From CBDBIK01 sp965206145 (GTDB lineage Bacteria; Pseudomonadota; Alphaproteobacteria; TMED109): a stretch of 64,000 nucleotides of DNA. Below the pieces are notes generated by a model. The model searched no databases. It had not been told where the DNA came from and was given only the letters and a program-made list of their open reading frames with translations. Position numbers and translations under genes: made by a program. Shown one piece after another: positions 47,060 to 56,008 of this stretch; within the stretch, counting starts at the first letter, position 1, and each line of letters begins with the position of its first letter. The stretch covers positions 505,632 through 569,631 of the forward strand of contig CBDBIK010000002.1 in the NCBI GenBank assembly GCA_965206145.1. Reading direction: 5' to 3'.

Positions 47060-48328
47060 ATGCCTGCGAAGTTCTCAGCCCTCGACGGGTGGTTCGACGT
47101 CTTCCGGACCGGCACTCACACGGACATGCGCGGCTCCGAAAACAGTTTTGACGCGGCGACCCTCGACGGGATCGTCGCCAATTATGCCGTGCAGGATCCT
47201 GTCCCGGTTGTTGTCGGGCACCCTGAAGACGATGCCCCCGCTTACGGCTGGGTCGATCGAATTCGACGCGTTGGTGACCGCCTCCAGGCGCGACTTCGTG
47301 ACATTGCGCCGGCGTTCCGCGAGGCGGTCGAGGAGGGTCGATACGCCGGCCGTTCGGTGGCGTTACTCAAGGGCCAGGACGGCACTTTCGCGCTGCGGCA
47401 TATTGGCTTCCTGGGCGGTGCGGCACCGGCTGTAAGCGGCCTGGCGCCGACGCGGTTCGCGGCGCCGGCATCATTTGCGACTTACGAGTTCGCCTCCAGC
47501 GAGGGTGTCCTCCGGGACGGGATCCGGCGGATTGCTGCGGTGCTGCGCAGCGTGCGCGAGTGGATCATCGACAGCAACGATCTGGAGACGGCCGACAGGA
47601 TCGTGCCCGCATGGCAGCTGGAGGGCATTGAACCATCCGCCCGCGAGGACGGCCACGACGACGTGTCCGGCGACGCGACGACCAATTTTTCCGAGCGCGT
47701 TGACCTCCCGGAGGGGGGACCTGCAGCGCCGGCTACCGACATCAATGACATCACCGAAACCAACAAGGAGGCAGAAATGCCCGAAGACGACAAGACTCCG
47801 GCCGGAGGCCGGGAAGATTCACCGTCCAGTGCCGCGCTCAAGAAGCGGACGGCGGAGCTCGCCGCCCGTGAGAAGGCTCTTGCCGCGAAGGAGACCGCGT
47901 TCGCGGAGCGCGAGCGCACCGCGGCGGCGGAAGCCGAGATCGAGAAAGCTATCTCGGACGGGCGACTTCTACCGCGTGAGAAGGCGGGCGCGGTAGCGTT
48001 CCTGACCTCGCTCGGCGACGGGGACGGAGCGACGACGCTCTCGTTCGCGGGGGCCGACGCTGGCCGGATCGAAACATCGCCGCGTGAGTGGTTCCTCGAG
48101 TTTGTTGGCGGCCTCAACAAGCGGGTCGACTACGCCGAACGTTCGAACCCTGCCCGCACACCGTCCGAAGACGGTGCCCTTGCCGACGACCGCTTGGCTA
48201 ACGAGCGGGTTGCTGCGCGGGCCCGGGCCTACATGAAGACGGCGCGCGAGCGCGACGAGACGGTGACGTATGCCGCCGCGGTCGATGCTGTTCGCGCCAA
48301 TGCCGACACCAACACGAGGGAGGCTTAG
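47060..48328 (+). CDS. Phage head maturation protease with scaffold domain (Mu I/gp32-like)
   Basis: 422 aa, preceded by CATCGGAGGCGGATCC, a good RBS. The N-terminal protease part: FDVFRTGTHTDMRGSENSFD then AATLDGIVAN, PVVVGHPEDDAPAYGWVDRI, and a Ser region in AGRSVALLKGQDGTFALRHI. In Mu the protease (I) shares its C-terminal half with the scaffold (Z). The C-terminal part here is charged and helical with AALKKRTAELAAREKALAAK, fitting a scaffold. First gene of the rightward late operon. Confidence 0.85.
   Translation: MPAKFSALDGWFDVFRTGTHTDMRGSENSFDAATLDGIVANYAVQDPVPVVVGHPEDDAPAYGWVDRIRRVGDRLQARLRDIAPAFREAVEEGRYAGRSVALLKGQDGTFALRHIGFLGGAAPAVSGLAPTRFAAPASFATYEFASSEGVLRDGIRRIAAVLRSVREWIIDSNDLETADRIVPAWQLEGIEPSAREDGHDDVSGDATTNFSERVDLPEGGPAAPATDINDITETNKEAEMPEDDKTPAGGREDSPSSAALKKRTAELAAREKALAAKETAFAERERTAAAEAEIEKAISDGRLLPREKAGAVAFLTSLGDGDGATTLSFAGADAGRIETSPREWFLEFVGGLNKRVDYAERSNPARTPSEDGALADDRLANERVAARARAYMKTARERDETVTYAAAVDAVRANADTNTREA
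47777..48328 (+). CDS. Internal-start scaffold protein (Mu Z-like), nested in the protease gene
   Basis: In frame with the protease, an ATG at 47777 (MPEDDKTPAGGREDSPSSAA) follows AACAAGGAGGCAGAA, a textbook RBS 6 bases away. It would give a 183-aa scaffold alone, as Mu Z is made from within gene I. The RBS within the gene is what supports a separate product. Confidence 0.7.
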   Translation: MPEDDKTPAGGREDSPSSAALKKRTAELAAREKALAAKETAFAERERTAAAEAEIEKAISDGRLLPREKAGAVAFLTSLGDGDGATTLSFAGADAGRIETSPREWFLEFVGGLNKRVDYAERSNPARTPSEDGALADDRLANERVAARARAYMKTARERDETVTYAAAVDAVRANADTNTREA

Positions 48329-48691
48329 ATGCCACGACACGACACACTGATCACTAATCACGTTGCGGACGGTGCCGTAAAGGCGCACCGGATCGTGATC
48401 CACGGTGCCAAGGCCGGCCAAGCAAAGGAGGCCTCGGACGCGACGAAGCCGCCAATCGGGGTCTCGCACGCGATCGATGCTGCCGACGACGCCCGTCTCG
48501 ACGTGCACCGCGAGGGCATCGCCGAGATCGAGTACGGCGGCACTGTCGCGGCCGGCGACTGCTTGAAGGCGACCGCCGACGGCAAGGCCGTTTCAACAAC
48601 GACGGCCAACGACTGGTGCGTTGGCGTTGCCGATCGAGCCGGTGTGACCGGCGACATTGGCAGCGCTCACGTCCGACCGCTGCGCTACTAG
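48329..48691 (+). CDS. Phage head decoration/capsid cement-like protein (DUF2190)
   Basis: 120 aa starting directly after the protease stop. The all-beta pattern GAVKAHRIVIHGAKAGQAKE, then IGVSHAIDAADDARLDVHRE and AEIEYGGTVAAGDCLKATAD, is the DUF2190 fold found just before capsid genes, a capsid-stabilising trimer in related phages. Ends in GDIGSAHVRPLRY. Confidence 0.8.
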   Translation: MPRHDTLITNHVADGAVKAHRIVIHGAKAGQAKEASDATKPPIGVSHAIDAADDARLDVHREGIAEIEYGGTVAAGDCLKATADGKAVSTTTANDWCVGVADRAGVTGDIGSAHVRPLRY

Positions 48692-48709
48692 AGCTAGGAG
48701 AACAAGCAC

Positions 48710-49654
48710 ATGCCCCCCTTTGCAATCGAAACCCGCCTCACCCAAATCGCGATGACGGTGAAACCCGAGGGCCTGATCGCCGATGAGGTGTGTCCGCGGG
48801 TGATGGTGCCCGCGGAGAAATTCACATACGCCCGGGGCCGCCCGGGCGAGACTCACAAGATTCCCGAAACCCTGATCGGCCGCCGTTCGCGAGCCAATCA
48901 GGTGGAATTTGGCACGGATCACGTGACCGAATCGACCGAAGACCACGGCCTTGAGGACTCGGTGCCGGTGAAAGACGTCCACGTCGCCCGCAGCGGCTCG
49001 ACGAGTTGGGATCCGCTGGCTGAGGCGACGATGAATACCTCGACGCTGGTGGCGCTGGCGCGCGAGAAACGGGTGGCAGACCTGGTGTTTGCGGCTGGAA
49101 ATTACGAGACAGCTCATCAAGCGACGCTGTCGGGCACATCGCAGTGGTCGCATTCAAACAGCGACCCGATCAAATCGATCGCCGAGGCGATGGACAAACC
49201 GTTACTGAGGCCGAACGCGCTGGTGCTGGGGCAGTCCTCTTGGACGGCGTTGCGGCGCCACCCGAAGATCGTCGAGGCTACGGCGCGCTCGGGTGCGGGC
49301 ACTGGTGCTGCTGGCCTTGCGATGCGCGATGCGGTGGCGGAGCTGTTCGAGCTCGACCGGATAATTATTGGACGATCTTTCCACAACTCGGCGGCGAAGG
49401 GGCAGAATGCGAGCCACACGCGGCTATGGGGTAAGCATGCCTCTCTGGTCCACCTGAACCCTGCGGTTTCCGGGGCCATGAGCGCACAACCGACGTACTG
49501 CTTCACAGCGGAGTGGATGGGTCGTCAGGTGATGACCTACCACGACGATTCGATTGGCGTTGCCGGTGCGGAGATCGTCAAAGTCACGGAGTGCGTCAAG
49601 GAACTCGTCGCCTGGAAAGCAGCGGGATACCACTTCAAGAACGCGGTTGCCTGA
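48710..49654 (+). CDS. Major capsid protein (Mu T-position)
   Basis: 314 aa preceded by CTAGGAGAACAAGCAC, a clear RBS. The HK97-like signature is seen as an N-arm (IAMTVKPEGLIADEVCPRVM), P-domain helix stretches (DPLAEATMNTSTLVALAREK), and A-domain (LLRPNALVLGQSSWTALRRH). No separate prohead cleavage site is recognised. It follows the cement gene as usual in this phage group. Confidence 0.88.
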   Translation: MPPFAIETRLTQIAMTVKPEGLIADEVCPRVMVPAEKFTYARGRPGETHKIPETLIGRRSRANQVEFGTDHVTESTEDHGLEDSVPVKDVHVARSGSTSWDPLAEATMNTSTLVALAREKRVADLVFAAGNYETAHQATLSGTSQWSHSNSDPIKSIAEAMDKPLLRPNALVLGQSSWTALRRHPKIVEATARSGAGTGAAGLAMRDAVAELFELDRIIIGRSFHNSAAKGQNASHTRLWGKHASLVHLNPAVSGAMSAQPTYCFTAEWMGRQVMTYHDDSIGVAGAEIVKVTECVKELVAWKAAGYHFKNAVA

Positions 49655-49663
49655 GGCCTAGCG

Positions 49664-50065
49664 GTGCCGTATGCGACCCGCGAGGACTTGGAGGCTCGTT
49701 TCTCGGCCGACGAGATCCAACGTTTGGACGATACGAGGTCCGGCCGGGTGATGACGGCGCTTGCGGACACGCACGCCGAGCTCGACGGCAAACTCGCTTC
49801 GACGTTCGCTCTGCCGCTTGCCGGTGACGAGCATCCGCAGTTGCGACTGATTGCGTGCGACATTGCACGTGCGAGGCTTTACGGGCGGGAGCTTCCTGAC
49901 GTCGTGCGTGATCGCGCGCGCCAGGCGCGGAAAACCCTCAAGGGATTGGTCGAGGGCAGCGTGACGCTCTTTGACGCGCAAGGCGCAGAGATTCCGGCGC
50001 GCCAGGTCCGTGACAGCACACCGGACGCTCCGGTGATGACCGCCACCAACCTGACGGGCGTCTGA
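49664..50065 (+). CDS. Head-tail connector, DUF1320 (Mu gp36-like)
   Basis: From a GTG at 49664; 133 aa: VPYATREDLEARFSADEIQR then LTDTRSGRVM-like segment, ending in a tail. The pattern YATREDLEARF ... ALADTHAELDGKLAS ... LRLIACDIARARLYG is diagnostic for DUF1320, which forms the ring between portal and tail. Overlaps the next gene by one base (TGATG). Confidence 0.88.
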   Translation: MPYATREDLEARFSADEIQRLDDTRSGRVMTALADTHAELDGKLASTFALPLAGDEHPQLRLIACDIARARLYGRELPDVVRDRARQARKTLKGLVEGSVTLFDAQGAEIPARQVRDSTPDAPVMTATNLTGV

Positions 50066-50577
50066 TGGCTGGAGCGGGGGTTGAAATTCGCTTCGATGAC
50101 AAGGAGTTCCGGTCGCAGTTTGGCCGCCTTGTCGGGAAAATCGAAGACCCCTCACCGATCCTGGACGAGATCGGCGGTCGCCTGGTGCTGTCGGTCGAGC
50201 GGCGCTTCGAGCTGGAGCACGGCCCGGACGGTGCCCCGTGGCCGAAGTCGGGGCGTGCGCAGGCCGAGAACGGGCAGACGCTCACGGGCACCGGTCGGCT
50301 TCGCGCTTCGATCACCCACAGTCTCCAGGCAGACGCTGTGGAGGTCGGAACCAACGTGGTCTACGCGGCGATTCATCAATTTGGCGGCAAGACGCCGCCG
50401 CGGACGATCCGGCCGAAGCGCCGCAAGGCGCTCTACTGGCCGGGTGCGCGCCATCCGGTAAAGAAGGTCGAGCATCCTGGAAGCGAAATCCCGGCGCGAC
50501 CGTTCCTCGGCATCTCCAGGGACGATCGGGCGATGATCGCCCGCGTGGTGAGCCAGCATCTCGGGGAGGGCCGGTGA
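50065..50577 (+). CDS. Phage virion morphogenesis/tail completion protein (Mu gpG type)
   Basis: 170 aa. Features of the phage_tail_S/virion morphogenesis family: RRFELEHGPDGAPWPKSGRA, LTGTGRLRASITHSLQADAV then EVGTNVVYAAIHQFGGK, and RPFLGISRDDRAMIARVV at the end. These proteins complete the head-tail joint. Its stop overlaps the next start. Confidence 0.88.
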   Translation: MAGAGVEIRFDDKEFRSQFGRLVGKIEDPSPILDEIGGRLVLSVERRFELEHGPDGAPWPKSGRAQAENGQTLTGTGRLRASITHSLQADAVEVGTNVVYAAIHQFGGKTPPRTIRPKRRKALYWPGARHPVKKVEHPGSEIPARPFLGISRDDRAMIARVVSQHLGEGR

Positions 50578-51026
50578 TGACCGGCAGTGTCTCGGTAATC
50601 GAGCGTGTGATCGTGCGTCTTCGGGAGACGGGCTACTTCGGCGAAGTGTTCGGTGCCCTGGAAGCATCGGCGGTGGAACGCGAGTTCGGAAAACCGGCTG
50701 CGGTCGTGTATCCGGCGTTCGACGATTCGGGCGAGAACCTCGCCGGTCGTGCGGGAGCCATCCAGAACGTCCGCTTGACTGCGAACGTGGCTTTGTCGAT
50801 TCCGGCTCCGGACGATCCGCACGGCGAGAAGGCCGGCGGCGAGCTCGCGGCTGCCATCGAGGTCACGCGCGGAGCGATCCTCGGGTGGACGCCGGAGGAT
50901 TGTGAGGAGCCGTTCCGTCTTGTCCGCGGCCGGCTTCTGGAAATCGAAATGAGTCGGGTCGCCTGGCTCGAGGAGTACCGCACCCGGACGGTGATTTCCG
51001 GGGGAGAAGGAGTAGCTCATGTCTGA
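50577..51026 (+). CDS. Tail terminator-like protein, DUF1834 (Mu gp37-like)
   Basis: Start at the ATG at 50577 (MTGSVSVIERVIVRLRETGY), in a TGATG overlap; 149 aa. The segments AFDDSGENLAGRAGAIQNVR, AIEVTRGAILGWTPEDCEEP and AWLEEYRTRTVISG are consistent with DUF1834, a tail terminator homologue. It overlaps the next gene by 8 bp. Confidence 0.75.
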   Translation: MTGSVSVIERVIVRLRETGYFGEVFGALEASAVEREFGKPAAVVYPAFDDSGENLAGRAGAIQNVRLTANVALSIPAPDDPHGEKAGGELAAAIEVTRGAILGWTPEDCEEPFRLVRGRLLEIEMSRVAWLEEYRTRTVISGGEGVAHV

Positions 51027-51207
51027 ACCGAAACTGGTGACCCGCACGCTTGCGAAACCGCTTGTCCAGGAGGGCAAGCGGCACGAGGTGGGCGAGAAGG
51101 TCACGCTCAGCACCGAGCAGGTGCGGAGGCTCGAGGAGCAGGGGCAGTTCGTGTCCACTGCGTCCGCGTCCAGAAAGGGAGGTAGCCATGTCGAAGACCG
51201 CGCCTGA
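51019..51207 (+). CDS. Small tail-region protein, 62 aa (position of DUF2635)
   Basis: Begins MSEPKLVTRTLAKPLVQEGK, then GEKVTLSTEQVRRLEEQGQF. The pattern of a strand, K/R-rich turn and a small helix is that of the short proteins (DUF2635/DUF7210-like) found before the tail tube gene. It overlaps the tube gene start by 20 bp. RBS GGGGGAGAAGGAG lies upstream. Confidence 0.65.
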   Translation: MSEPKLVTRTLAKPLVQEGKRHEVGEKVTLSTEQVRRLEEQGQFVSTASASRKGGSHVEDRA

Positions 51208-52006
51208 AATTCACACCAACAACATTGTTCTGGGCTCAGGGGAACTGTTCATCGACGTTCTCGACGCCGACAGTGCCCCGACTGGAGAGCGCTACGTGGG
51301 GGATGCCGTCAGCGCGACGCTTTCGGTGACGAGCGAGCGGACACAAATCTACTCGGGGACGGGTGAAGTGGCGCAGGTGCTTGCCGATGAGTTGACGCAG
51401 ATCACCCGAACGATGGGGTTAACGCTGCACGACACGACGCTCGAGAACTTCGCGCTGTTTGTTGGCGGCACGACATCGGAGGTGGCGGCGAACACCACAG
51501 CGGTCGTCAACGAGAAGATCGCGGTCAAGCACGGGCACTGGTATCAGCTTGGCCGGACCGCCCAGAACCCCCGTGGTGCCGGTGCCGTCACGGAGAGCAC
51601 GGTTGCCGTGGCAACGGAGAAGAACGCAAATTCGCTCGCCAACGCGAACAATGAATCCTTTGAGGTGGACGCGTCTCGCGGGCGGGTCTACATCCAGCCG
51701 AATGCGACGGGGATCGCCGACGATTCCTCGATCTACGTCGATTACACGCCGGCGGCAAAAAAGCGTCAGCAGGCGAAGAGCTACACGATCCCGCAGGCGA
51801 CACTAGTCGCGGTGCGCTACCTGGAGAGCGCGAAGCGCGGGGCGCAGGGGCGGGACATTTACGCAGGAAAATGCAGTCTTGCTGCGAGTGGCGAGATGCA
51901 GTTGATGAGCCGCTCGGCCGAGCAGCAAATTCCGCTCACTGCCGCGATCCAGGAGCCGGGCGGAGGCGCACCCGCTCTGGTCATCGACGGCGAGCCTGTC
52001 GGCTGA
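51188..52006 (+). CDS. Tail tube protein
   Basis: Start at the ATG at 51188 (MSKTAPEIHTNNIVLGSGEL), behind AAAGGGAGGTAGCC; 272 aa. The predicted beta-rich fold (LFIDVLDADSAPTGERYVGD, TATLSVTSERTQIYSGTGEV-like) with a central insertion and a C-terminal GKCSLAASGEMQLMSRSAEQ matches siphovirus-type tube proteins. It is directly followed by the chaperone and tape measure genes, the usual order. Its stop overlaps the next start (TGATG). Confidence 0.8.
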   Translation: MSKTAPEIHTNNIVLGSGELFIDVLDADSAPTGERYVGDAVSATLSVTSERTQIYSGTGEVAQVLADELTQITRTMGLTLHDTTLENFALFVGGTTSEVAANTTAVVNEKIAVKHGHWYQLGRTAQNPRGAGAVTESTVAVATEKNANSLANANNESFEVDASRGRVYIQPNATGIADDSSIYVDYTPAAKKRQQAKSYTIPQATLVAVRYLESAKRGAQGRDIYAGKCSLAASGEMQLMSRSAEQQIPLTAAIQEPGGGAPALVIDGEPVG

Positions 52007-52551
52007 TGCCAACGACCAGCGACGCGACCGTGGCAACCTCCGACGACGGCATCGAGTCGGCAGGCCGCGAGGACAACGAGGCGGCGGCAATTCTCTTTCC
52101 GGACGTCGACGTTGACGTTCGCGATCCCGACACCGGGAAGATGACACGAATCACGGTCCGTGAGTTCCGGTTCCGCGAGGCGCTGGAGCTGCAGGGGCGA
52201 TCGAAGCCGCTGCTTGATGCGCTGACCGACATTGCCGGCGGGTGCGAGGGTCCGGTGAAAGATCTTGACGTCATCGACCAGGTGTTGTCCGAGCACGCTG
52301 ACACATGGCTTGCGCTCATTGCCCGGGCGTGCGACCGCGAGGTTGCCTGGGTCGGCCGCCTTGGTGCCTCGGACGCGACGTCCGTGTCGGCGGCGATGTG
52401 GACGGCAAACCGAAATTTTATCTTGGGCAGGATCGTCGGGGCTCTCCAGGGGCGGGAGATGCTGGCGAGCCTGTCGGCATCGCAGAAGTCCTCGACGGAC
52501 TTGTCCGCGCCGGCCACGCAACCGGCCATCACGACGTCTGCGAGCGGCTGA
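52006..52551 (+). CDS. Tail assembly chaperone (gpG-type), short form
   Basis: 181 aa from the ATG at 52006 (MPTTSDATVATSDDGIESAG). The middle part is strand-helix (ILFPDVDVDVRDPDTGKMTR then ITVREFRFREALEL) and followed by helices, as in the G proteins that wrap the tape measure during tail assembly. Close to the 3' end the sequence A-AAT-TTT (52413-52419) lies in the right frame for -1 slippage into the second frame. Confidence 0.7.
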   Translation: MPTTSDATVATSDDGIESAGREDNEAAAILFPDVDVDVRDPDTGKMTRITVREFRFREALELQGRSKPLLDALTDIAGGCEGPVKDLDVIDQVLSEHADTWLALIARACDREVAWVGRLGASDATSVSAAMWTANRNFILGRIVGALQGREMLASLSASQKSSTDLSAPATQPAITTSASG

Positions 52552-52658
52552 CGCTTAGGCAGATGCGTCTTTTCGCGGCAGTCGACCTTCGACGCCGGGC
52601 GGACGACGCGGCGGCGTTCGCGGGCGCGCTTGCGCGTCTTCTGGGCCCGGAAGGCTGA
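52006..52658 (+). CDS. Tail assembly chaperone, predicted -1 frameshift extension (gpGT-type)
   Basis: If ribosomes slip -1 at A-AAT-TTT (52413-52419), the protein continues in the other frame as YLGQDRRGSPGAGDAGEPVG, then VLDGLVRAGHATGHHDVCER and LTLRQMRLFAAVDLRRRADD, ending at a stop at 52656-52658, directly before the tape measure gene. That frame has no good start of its own. Lambda G/GT and Mu-type tails use this device. Frame arithmetic agrees (frame 1 to frame 0). The slip site is the most likely but not the only possibility. Confidence 0.55.
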
Positions 52659-52661
52659 ACG

Positions 52662-55571
52662 ATGCCGGGTGATCTCGATCTCGCGCTGCGGATCCGCACC
52701 GACCTCGATGGCGCGCTGCGCGAGCTGCGCGGTCTTCGGGGCGAGGTAACGAAGCTCGGCACCTCTTCGACGGCGGGTGGGCGCCAGGCGCGAGAGCTTG
52801 GACGGGGTCTCGATCGCGCGCGCGGTGCCGCGCGGAACATGGTCACACAGCTCGGGTTGATGGCAGCCGCCTACGTGTCGGTCGCGCAGGCAGGGCGTCT
52901 GGTTGGCAAGGCACAGGATTTCGACACCTCGCTGTCGCGGATCACCGGTTTGGTGGGAACCGCGAAGGAGGAGGTGGAAAAGTACCGCGCGGAGATTCTG
53001 AAGCTCCCGAAGGAGACCGGCCGCGGCGTCAATGAGCTTGGCGATGCCCTCTTTTTTATCGCCTCGGCAGGTGCCGAGGGCGCAGAGGCGCTCGACATCC
53101 TTCGGCAGTCGGCGAAAGCTGCCGCTTCGGGTCTGGGTGACACAACGGCGATCGCTGATGCTGCGACGTCGGCGATGAACACCTACGGGGCAGAAACCCT
53201 CGCGGCCGGCGATGCCATCGGGACACTGATCGCCACCGTCCGGGAGGGGAAACTCGACGCCGCGTCCCTGGCACCACAAATCGGGCCGTTGCTGCCGCTG
53301 GCAAAGCAGTTGGGCGTCGAGTTTCACGAGGTCGGTGCCGGACTGGCAGTGCTCAGCCGCTCGGGGTTCAACGCTGCAAACGCGTCCACGGCGCTGCGCG
53401 GGATTTTCACGCAGCTCATCCGGCCCTCGGAGCAGGCCCGGAAAGCCATGAAAGACCATCAGCTGAGTGTCGAGGACCTGCGGCGCAGTCTCTCGGAAGA
53501 GGGTCTCCTCTCGACGTTGCTCAAGATTCGCGACGCGCTCGGTGAGAATCAAGATGCGATCAGCAAGATCTTCCCGGATACGGAAGGGCTGGTTGGCGTG
53601 CTGACGTTGCTCAGTGACCAGGGGGAGACCGTGGCGGAAATTTTCCAGTCCCTGGCCATGTCGGGAGTGGCGGACCTGGATACCGCTTTCAAAGTGGCAG
53701 CCGACAGCATTGAGTTTCGTTTCAACGCGGCACTGAGGGACATGGAAGCCCAAGGTATTCAAATCGGATCGGAACTGCTCCCCAGTATGGCCGCTGCTGT
53801 CGAGTTGCTCGCCGAGAATCTTCGACTGGTCGTTGCCGCCGTCGGCATTCTTGTCGGCTACAAGCTGGGCCTGGTGCTGGCGGGGGCAGGAGCGGGCGCG
53901 ATCGTTGCGGTACGGGGCGTGGGGACACTGAGCGGCGCCATGCTCGCCCTGAACGCAGCGATGCGCGCGAATCCGGCCTTTCTCGTCGCTTCAGGGGTGG
54001 CGGCCGTGGGCGGCGCTCTCGCCGCCATGATCATCTCGACAGAGGACGCGGCGGATGCGACCGACGAGCTCGCAGGCAAGAGCCGTCTGGCCATCGATGC
54101 GCTGCTTCGGCAAGCCGAAGCTGAGCTCGCCGTCGCTGAGGCTCAAGCGGCGCGACGTGATGCTCTCGGCGAGTTTTCAGCCATCGGGGGCGATCCCCGG
54201 ATTGCGGAGCTCCGGGCCGAGATCGAGCGGCTGCGGGCTGCGTTGACCGATCTCGGCAAAGCCGCCGGCATCGCCATGGCCGATGTGGAATATGGCCTCG
54301 GGAAAGCAGCCGAGCAGGCCTCCGCTGCGGCTACGAAGGTCGGCGACGGACCTGCTGAGTCGGTCTCTGCCGCGGCGACAGAGATTGAACGGATCATCGC
54401 TGCGTCCCAGGACACGATCGCGCGGCTCACCTTGTCGCGGATTGCTCTGATTGACCGAAAGGAGGCCAAAGCGCTCCGCGGGCTCGAGGATCTTCGCGGC
54501 GCGGAGGGGGTTGCCGAGGAACGGCTGCAAGCTGCCATCGCGGCTGTGCGAGAGCGAGCATTTCAGGAGCGTGAGATCGCCCTGCAGGAGCAACTCGACC
54601 GCGAGCACGAGATCCGCCAGGACCGGGCAGCACGGCTTCTCGAGGCCGAGCGCTCGGCTCTCAAAGGTCTTGCTGTTGCGGTTCGCGGGCAGCTCAGTCC
54701 CTACGAGCAGGCGCGGGCGGCGGCGGAGACCTGGAAGACTGAAACACTGTTGGCCCTAGACGACGTGAGCGACGGCTACGACGCGCTCGCGGCGCAGGTC
54801 GAAGACGTCTACGTCACTCGCATTCGGGCGATCGAGGAAGAGGAACAGGAACGCCGCCTCCGGGAGAGCACCGAGTTCCGAGACGGCGCGGTGCGGGCGT
54901 TCCGGGACATCCAGGCGGAGGCGGACGGCAGTGCCTCCGCTGCCAAAGAGGCGATTGCGAATGCCTTCCAGGGTGCCGAGGAGGCGCTCGTTCGATTCGC
55001 CTCCACCGGCAAGCTGCGGTTCCGGGACCTCGCGAACAGCATCATCGCTGATCTTGTCCGGATCTCGATCCGGAGGTCGATCACGGCGCCGCTCGCCGGC
55101 GCGCTGGGCGACATCTTCGGTGAAACGGATGACGGCGGCACGGATGGCGGTGGATCCGCCGCCAGCGGCTTCCCCTACAACGTGGGGCACGCCGGCCTGA
55201 TCGCTGGTGTCGCCAGCGGCACCCGTCGGACCGGGGTTTCGCCGGCGACGTTTGCCGGTGCCGGTCGCTATCACGGCGGCGGCCTGGTCGGCGGCTTCGG
55301 TTCCGGTCTGGGCCCCGGCGAGATCCCCATCATCGCTCGGCGCGGCGAAGGGGTATTCACGCCTGAACAAATGTCGGCACTCGGCGCACCGCCGCAGATC
55401 ACAGTCAACTTCGAAAACCGCGGCACACCGCAACGGCTCGCCGAGCCGACGCGCCAGGCATTCGACGGGCGCAGCGTGGTGGTGACCGCGATTGTCGAGG
55501 ACATCGCCAGCAATGGCGCATCGGCGCGCGCGATCGAGGGTGCCTTCGACGTGCGACGAAGGTCTTCATGA
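52662..55571 (+). CDS. Tail tape measure protein
   Basis: 969 aa. N-terminal coiled coil (MPGDLDLALRIRTDLDGALR), then a TP901-type core: RITGLVGTAKEEVEKYRAEI, LGDALFFIASAGAEGAEALD, then GLGDTTAIADAATSAMNTYG, and NAANASTALRGIFTQLIRPS. A hydrophobic segment (LRLVVAAVGILVGYKLGLVL then GAIVAVRGVG) would insert in the membrane at injection. Long charged helices and a Gly-rich end follow. The length would set a siphovirus tail of roughly 140-150 nm by the usual 0.15 nm per residue rule, which is an estimate only. Confidence 0.93.
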   Translation: MPGDLDLALRIRTDLDGALRELRGLRGEVTKLGTSSTAGGRQARELGRGLDRARGAARNMVTQLGLMAAAYVSVAQAGRLVGKAQDFDTSLSRITGLVGTAKEEVEKYRAEILKLPKETGRGVNELGDALFFIASAGAEGAEALDILRQSAKAAASGLGDTTAIADAATSAMNTYGAETLAAGDAIGTLIATVREGKLDAASLAPQIGPLLPLAKQLGVEFHEVGAGLAVLSRSGFNAANASTALRGIFTQLIRPSEQARKAMKDHQLSVEDLRRSLSEEGLLSTLLKIRDALGENQDAISKIFPDTEGLVGVLTLLSDQGETVAEIFQSLAMSGVADLDTAFKVAADSIEFRFNAALRDMEAQGIQIGSELLPSMAAAVELLAENLRLVVAAVGILVGYKLGLVLAGAGAGAIVAVRGVGTLSGAMLALNAAMRANPAFLVASGVAAVGGALAAMIISTEDAADATDELAGKSRLAIDALLRQAEAELAVAEAQAARRDALGEFSAIGGDPRIAELRAEIERLRAALTDLGKAAGIAMADVEYGLGKAAEQASAAATKVGDGPAESVSAAATEIERIIAASQDTIARLTLSRIALIDRKEAKALRGLEDLRGAEGVAEERLQAAIAAVRERAFQEREIALQEQLDREHEIRQDRAARLLEAERSALKGLAVAVRGQLSPYEQARAAAETWKTETLLALDDVSDGYDALAAQVEDVYVTRIRAIEEEEQERRLRESTEFRDGAVRAFRDIQAEADGSASAAKEAIANAFQGAEEALVRFASTGKLRFRDLANSIIADLVRISIRRSITAPLAGALGDIFGETDDGGTDGGGSAASGFPYNVGHAGLIAGVASGTRRTGVSPATFAGAGRYHGGGLVGGFGSGLGPGEIPIIARRGEGVFTPEQMSALGAPPQITVNFENRGTPQRLAEPTRQAFDGRSVVVTAIVEDIASNGASARAIEGAFDVRRRSS

Positions 55572-56008
55572 CGGTGGCGTCCTCGGTCTGGCCCGGCTAC
55601 GCGCGCATCGTCGCCGACGGGCTTGCGGCCGGTCGCCGAAGCGACGTCGCTCGCAGCGAGGCCGACGATGGTGCTGTTCGGCAGGTGCGGGTTCGCACCG
55701 AGGCCCTCGATACTCGCTCGGTTCAGATATTGGTCGGAACCGGCGAACAGCTCGAGGCGTTCCAGGGATGGGCGGCGGGCAACGCTGCCGCGTGGTTCCT
55801 GTTCCCGGATCCGGTGCGCGGCGCGCAGGTCGAGGCGCGGGTTGTCGACGGCGCCGGTGGTATTCGCTACGAGGAGCGCGCCGTTGCGGGCTCCGTCACC
55901 TGGTCGGCGACCTGCGAGCTCGAGGTGCGCCCCGGGACTTCGGGGATCGCGCGCCTCCCGGTGGCTCTCGCCTGGGGAACGCGCGATCTCGCGTGGGGGC
56001 AGTCATGA
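55568..56008 (+). CDS. Tail protein, 146 aa, probable distal tail component
   Basis: Starts MTVASSVWPGYARIVADGLA in a 4-bp ATGA overlap with the tape measure gene. The pattern RVRTEALDTRSVQILVGTGE then LEAFQGWAAGNAAAWFLFPD and a closing TWSATCELEVRPGTSG is that of small beta-rich minor tail proteins of the lambda M/D3112 type. Function by position: ring or adaptor below the tube. Confidence 0.6.
   Translation: MTVASSVWPGYARIVADGLAAGRRSDVARSEADDGAVRQVRVRTEALDTRSVQILVGTGEQLEAFQGWAAGNAAAWFLFPDPVRGAQVEARVVDGAGGIRYEERAVAGSVTWSATCELEVRPGTSGIARLPVALAWGTRDLAWGQS

Noticed and set aside
51981..53762. A 593-codon reverse-strand frame
   Set aside because: Antisense shadow of the chaperone and tape measure genes.
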